Shown: piece by piece, positions 14,326 through 17,546 of the stretch
Layout: each line of letters begins with the position of its first letter
Numbering within the stretch: position 1 is the first letter of the stretch
Origin: Chitinophagaceae bacterium
GTDB taxonomy: Bacteria > Bacteroidota > Bacteroidia > Chitinophagales > Chitinophagaceae
Direction of reading: 5' to 3'
Length of the DNA: 17,546 nucleotides
Assembly: GCA_947452875.1 (NCBI GenBank)
Contig: CANGEZ010000013.1
Location: 1-17,546 of the forward strand
Position numbers and translations under genes: made by a program
The notes under the pieces: generated by a model
What the model was told of the DNA's origin: nothing
The model's input: the letters and a program-made list of their open reading frames with translations, nothing else
Databases searched by the model: none

Positions 14326-15063
14326 TTACTCCAGAAAATCATTCCAATTACGGTGAGACAAGGACTTATGAAAATTGAACTTAGATTCACTGCTCATCAA
14401 CATGGATAAGTGTCTTACGTGATGCATGTCAGTACCAACAAAAGATACCAATTCATTTTGTAACATATAATTAGCCGCTTTCAACGCTTCTTTACCATAA
14501 TATCCTGTGAGTGACAATATGTTTACTTGTAGCATAAAACCTAATTCAGATAACCTATGATACATTTTGTTATTCCCATAATAATAAGGATATCTCTCAG
14601 GATGTGCTAAGATTGGAGCATATCCAGCAGTTTGAATAGCAAAGGAAAACTTTCCAGGATCGTCGGGCATTGAAGCGTAAGAGAATTCAGTAAGAATAAT
14701 GTCATCCTTAAGTGTAAGCAGACGTTTGCCACTATTCAGCAACTCGAAAAAATAACTATCGAGCATATATTCTGCTGCAGCACTCACTTCAAATTCAATT
14801 TGTTGTTTTTTCAGTTCGGCTTTTAATGAGACCAAAGCGTTATTGATGGTTTCTGGATTGTTGCGGTATAAATCTCCGATAATGTGAGGAGTAGCAATGG
14901 ACTTCTTAACACCAAGCGACATCAGCCCTTTAATCAATTCAATGGATGTTTCTAGGTTGGGAGAACCATCATCGATACCCGGAAGGATATGAGAATGCAT
15001 ATCCAATGAAATTGGAAAATAATCGAAATCTAATTTTTCTTTTTTTTTGAATAACGAAAACAT
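14326..15063 (-). CDS. CpsB/YwqE-type PHP-domain protein tyrosine phosphatase
   Basis: The 245-residue protein is a PHP-fold metallophosphatase of the CpsB/CapC/YwqE family. Metal-binding motifs are in order: DMHSHILPGIDDG (His23, His25), ATPHI (His60), AAEYM (Glu98), ILAHPERY (His154) and VGTDMHH (Asp211, His213). Relatives in Gram-positive bacteria dephosphorylate the tyrosine kinase that controls capsule or exopolysaccharide chain length; Bacteroidota homologues occur in polysaccharide gene clusters. The N-terminal MFSLFKKKEK is basic and may associate with the membrane. It is the last of three minus-strand genes here, 43 bases after the glycosyltransferase, and is likely co-transcribed with it. 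That supports a role in surface-polysaccharide control. A histidinol-phosphatase annotation would be the main wrong alternative. The kinase partner is not in the window. Confidence 0.9.
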   Translation of the reverse strand: MFSLFKKKEKLDFDYFPISLDMHSHILPGIDDGSPNLETSIELIKGLMSLGVKKSIATPHIIGDLYRNNPETINNALVSLKAELKKQQIEFEVSAAAEYMLDSYFFELLNSGKRLLTLKDDIILTEFSYASMPDDPGKFSFAIQTAGYAPILAHPERYPYYYGNNKMYHRLSELGFMLQVNILSLTGYYGKEALKAANYMLQNELVSFVGTDMHHVRHLSMLMSSESKFNFHKSLSHRNWNDFLE

Positions 15064-15106
15064 AATTATTTCAAGATTTCAAGACGCATCTAAAATCCTT
15101 ATGATA

Positions 15107-15871
15107 TTACTTCTTATAATACTGATGTAATTTACTTAACGGTTTTAAAATGGAAACAATAAAAGGCATTGGAATTCCATTGGCTTTCATGGCCAGATAA
15201 TCTCTTCTATTCGCACGTAGTCTTTTAAAAATATTATTATTACTAAGTCCGCCTCTTCTCATTAATACACATAATTTAGGCAAGTAATACGCGGACACTT
15301 TATTTTTATATAAAAACCTTGCCATCAATTCGTAATCTGCTGCAGAGAAAAAATGAGTTTCATAATTACCGTACTTTTCAATCAATTCTTTTTTGAAGTA
15401 AAAAGCAGGGTGAGCAGGCATCCAACCAAATTTGAACAAATTACGGTTAAATGGTTTTCCTTTCCAAATCCTATATAGCTTGGAGATATCCTCAGCATAA
15501 ACATATTTGAGATCGCCGTAAACGGTATCTACCTTTTCTGTTTCGAATGCCTTTACAACAGATTCAATGACATCTGTTGATGCAAACACATCATCACTAT
15601 GTAAAACGCCTATCACATCACCCGTTGCCAGTTTCATCCCTTTATTCAGCGCATCAAACATCCCACTATCAGGCTCAGAAATCCATTTGCTAATGCGTGA
15701 TTCATATTTCTTAACAATTTCAATTGTACTGTCTTTCGAATTGCCGTCGACAATTATATATTCGATATTCGGATAAGTCTGGCTTAATACAGATTCAATG
15801 CATTGCGCTAAATGCTTTTCAGAATTAAAAGTGACAGTTATGATGGTAATTTTCAATTTGCTCTGTTTCAA
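15107..15871 (-). CDS. Family 2 glycosyltransferase, TTG start
   Basis: The 254-residue protein has a GT-A fold typical of GT2. The start ITIITVTFNSEKHLAQCIES is the nucleotide-binding strand and helix. Asp42 in YIIVDGNSKDST is next, then SEPDSGMFDALNKGMKLATG, and the metal-binding HSDD loop with Asp93 and Asp94. KVSAYYLPKLCVLMRRGGLS and a basic C-terminus follow, and there are no strong membrane helices. It would transfer a sugar from a nucleotide donor during polysaccharide assembly; donor and acceptor cannot be read. There is no ATG or GTG between the upstream in-frame stop (15932-15934) and codon 71, so TTG at 15871 is the likely start. The second candidate is TTG at codon 6. A hairpin with a T tract ends two bases before that TTG. 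The phosphatase gene follows 43 bases downstream. Confidence 0.87.
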   Translation of the reverse strand: MKQSKLKITIITVTFNSEKHLAQCIESVLSQTYPNIEYIIVDGNSKDSTIEIVKKYESRISKWISEPDSGMFDALNKGMKLATGDVIGVLHSDDVFASTDVIESVVKAFETEKVDTVYGDLKYVYAEDISKLYRIWKGKPFNRNLFKFGWMPAHPAFYFKKELIEKYGNYETHFFSAADYELMARFLYKNKVSAYYLPKLCVLMRRGGLSNNNIFKRLRANRRDYLAMKANGIPMPFIVSILKPLSKLHQYYKK

Positions 15872-15872
15872 A

Positions 15873-15915
15873 GAAAAAAAAGAGAATAGATGATTTTCTC
15901 GAAAAACGACTATTC
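15873..15915 (-). terminator. Hairpin with T tract between carbamoyltransferase and GT2
   Basis: On the minus strand, GAATAG (15910-15915) pairs with CTATTC (15884-15889). An inner TTTT/AAAA stem closes a four-base loop, with two pairs and two A-A mismatches between the stems. The tract TCTTTTTTTTCT (15872-15883) follows, so it looks like an intrinsic terminator for the carbamoyltransferase transcript. It ends two bases before the TTG start of the glycosyltransferase, which would place that start in the terminator tail. Confidence 0.5.
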
Positions 15916-15998
15916 CATAATTTTTTCTATCTTATTTATAACTAATTGTTAATTTTTTTTAAAATTACAGCATTTAAGGAATAAAATCATCAAATCGG

Positions 15999-17546
15999 CT
16001 AGATAGAATTTCTTGAAATCAAAATATTTTCCATTACCAGCATGTCCATGCTCGTCCTATGATAACAATTCCAGGCTTCTTCGGGGGAATTAACGATAGG
16101 TTCATTTTCATTAAATGATGTATTCAACAAAATCGGAACTCCGGTTTTTTTTCTGAAAGCATCTATCAAAGCATAATATCTAGGGGAAATATCTTTCATC
16201 ACTGTTTGCAAGCGCCCGGTTCCGTCGACATGCGTAACTGCAGGGATTGACGCTTTTTTATCTTCTTTAATTGGAAATACTTTTTCCATAAAAGGAACAG
16301 GTTCATCCAATTCAAAATATTCAGCAACATAATCTTCAAGAATCGAAGGGGCAAATGGTCTGAAACTTTCCCTCCTTTTTATTTTAGCATTTAATATTTC
16401 CTTGGCATCATTTCTTCTCGGATCGGCGATGATAGATCTTCCGCCCAAAGCACGCGGCCCAAATTCTGCCCTACCTTGCATCCATCCCACTACTCCACCA
16501 TTAATCAGACAATCAGTTACCACATCATACAACTTGTCATCTTCAAGCCTGGTATATTCAATTCCTTTTGCTTGCAGCCATTTTTCAATGTCTTCATTGC
16601 TGAATTTACTGCCTGTATAAGCTGATTTGATGTGATGACGCTTTACGTTCTCTTGTTGATGCTGCACATATAAAGCCGCTCCCATTGAAATTCCTGCATC
16701 ATGACCAGCCGAAGGAATGTATACATTTTTGAATGGCGTATTCCTTGTGATTTTTCCGTTTGCGACACTGTTTTGTGCCACACCACCGGCAATGCAAATA
16801 TTATCAGATCCTGTTTTTTTATGCAAATGATTCAACAAATGAAAAATAGTCAATTCAGTCATTCTCTGAACAGAAGCGGCAAGGTCACGGTGGTATTGTG
16901 TCAACTCTTCATGCTTTTGTCGAGGTTGACCAAATAACTCAATCATCTTTTCATTATACATTGAGGCAACAACCGGAATATGATCATCTCCATAGTTGAT
17001 TATGCCTGATGTCGCACTTCTGAAATAACTTTGATTGATTTTGAACAAACCATCTTTGGTATGTTCTATGACTTCAAAAATCTTGTCGACATATTTAGGA
17101 TTGCCATATGGCGCCATACCCATCACTTTGTATTCATCACCATAATGAGGGAAACCGAGTAATTGTGTGAAAGCTGTATAAAACAATCCCAATGAATGAG
17201 GGAAATCAATAGAATCTAAGACTTCAATATGATTCGCTTTTCCAAATGCAGTCATGGTAGTTGTAAAATCACCCGAACCATCTATCGACAAACAAGCCGA
17301 CTCTTCAAAAGAAGAAGCGAAGAAAGCTGATGAAATATGACTGATATGATGTTCTACATTCTTTATTTTTCCTTTGAAATGTTCCTTTGGCAATCCAAAA
17401 TGAGCTGAAAGAATGGAATCGATACTACCCACTTTTTTACTGTTTGAAAACCTTTCTTTGATGGCGGGCAAACTAACAAATGGATGTGACAACAGAAACA
17501 ATATCTTTTTTAAAAACTTCGCTTTGGGATCTCTGCCAATGCAGAA
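15999..17546 (-). CDS. Carbamoyltransferase, NodU/CmcH/TobZ family, 5' end beyond window
   Basis: The frame stays open to the window edge, giving 515 visible residues. Family members start about 90-100 residues earlier, so the N-terminal start is missing. The visible part begins within the Kae1-like domain: VEHHISHISSAFFASSFEES and CLSIDGSGDFTTTM carry the metal and ATP-site histidines and acidic residues. GLFYTAFTQLLGFPHYGDEY and KVMGMAPYGNPKY follow. The C-terminal carbamoyltransferase domain has GGVVGWMQGRAEFGPRALGG, RSIIADPR, RRESFRPFAPSILEDY and PILLNTSFNENEPIVNSPEE. All are typical and intact. By family knowledge it transfers a carbamoyl group from carbamoyl phosphate via carbamoyl-AMP to a hydroxyl, often on a sugar. 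With a glycosyltransferase and CpsB-type phosphatase downstream, carbamoylation of a polysaccharide or glycan sugar is the best inference. The acceptor is unknown. A GT-type terminator hairpin lies 84 bases after the stop. Confidence 0.92.
   Translation of the reverse strand, partial: FCIGRDPKAKFLKKILFLLSHPFVSLPAIKERFSNSKKVGSIDSILSAHFGLPKEHFKGKIKNVEHHISHISSAFFASSFEESACLSIDGSGDFTTTMTAFGKANHIEVLDSIDFPHSLGLFYTAFTQLLGFPHYGDEYKVMGMAPYGNPKYVDKIFEVIEHTKDGLFKINQSYFRSATSGIINYGDDHIPVVASMYNEKMIELFGQPRQKHEELTQYHRDLAASVQRMTELTIFHLLNHLHKKTGSDNICIAGGVAQNSVANGKITRNTPFKNVYIPSAGHDAGISMGAALYVQHQQENVKRHHIKSAYTGSKFSNEDIEKWLQAKGIEYTRLEDDKLYDVVTDCLINGGVVGWMQGRAEFGPRALGGRSIIADPRRNDAKEILNAKIKRRESFRPFAPSILEDYVAEYFELDEPVPFMEKVFPIKEDKKASIPAVTHVDGTGRLQTVMKDISPRYYALIDAFRKKTGVPILLNTSFNENEPIVNSPEEAWNCYHRTSMDMLVMENILISRNSI

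Noticed and set aside
15869..15934. Frameshift hiding an ATG start of the glycosyltransferase
   Set aside because: Shifting the frame at the T run meets a stop soon after the only upstream ATG (ATG GAA TAG), so an indel would not restore a sensible start.
17499..17501. TTG as a true start of the carbamoyltransferase
   Set aside because: The frame continues open to the window edge, and the family has about 100 more N-terminal residues, so the gene is simply cut by the window.

Overview
The window looks like chromosomal DNA from a member of the Bacteroidota, probably close to Chitinophagaceae or Sphingobacteriia. It is AT-rich, shows no clear Shine-Dalgarno sequences, and has several TAnnTTTG -7 promoter boxes at the expected places. 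It also carries lineage-typical families (DUF6526, a long secreted TPR protein, a BCKDH-type E2, a YwqE/CpsB-like PHP phosphatase) and intergenic repeats of a kind I associate with this phylum. The assignment rests on gene content and promoter style, not on a marker gene.

Layout. Positions 1-1779 (minus) hold the N-terminal 593 residues of a secreted TPR protein that runs off the left edge. A small membrane protein (DoxX, plus) converges on a hotdog thioesterase (minus). A repeat mosaic separates the thioesterase from a DUF6526 membrane protein (minus). Two plus-strand metabolic genes follow: cinA (NMN deamidase-related) and a lipoyl-dependent 2-oxoacid dehydrogenase E2. After a repeat-rich spacer come a 1-Cys peroxiredoxin (minus) and a COG3650-META lipoprotein (plus) with no internal methionine, which must start at TTG. 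Three minus-strand genes follow: an unknown secreted protein, a lipoprotein fusing rhodanese and thioredoxin domains, and an unknown cytoplasmic protein with an SH3-like N-terminus. A periplasmic GH31 glycosidase (plus) reads away from that group. A 355-base repeat-bearing spacer then leads to mtaB (tRNA methylthiotransferase).

The right end (14326-17546, all minus) is the edge of a surface-polysaccharide locus. In transcription order it has a NodU/CmcH-type carbamoyltransferase (5' end cut by the window), a GT2 glycosyltransferase and a CpsB/YwqE-type phosphatase. A terminator-like hairpin sits between the carbamoyltransferase and the glycosyltransferase.

Working together: the right-hand genes plausibly modify and regulate an exopolysaccharide or capsule, and peroxiredoxin and the rhodanese-thioredoxin lipoprotein deal with redox stress. 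The other genes are mostly independent housekeeping functions. I see no mobile element, CRISPR array, tRNA or rRNA, and no convincing undescribed multi-gene system. The most unusual signals are non-ATG starts, apparently leaderless promoters, a pair of inverted 27-bp repeats (one supplying a stop codon), and the repeat mosaic at 2825-2972.
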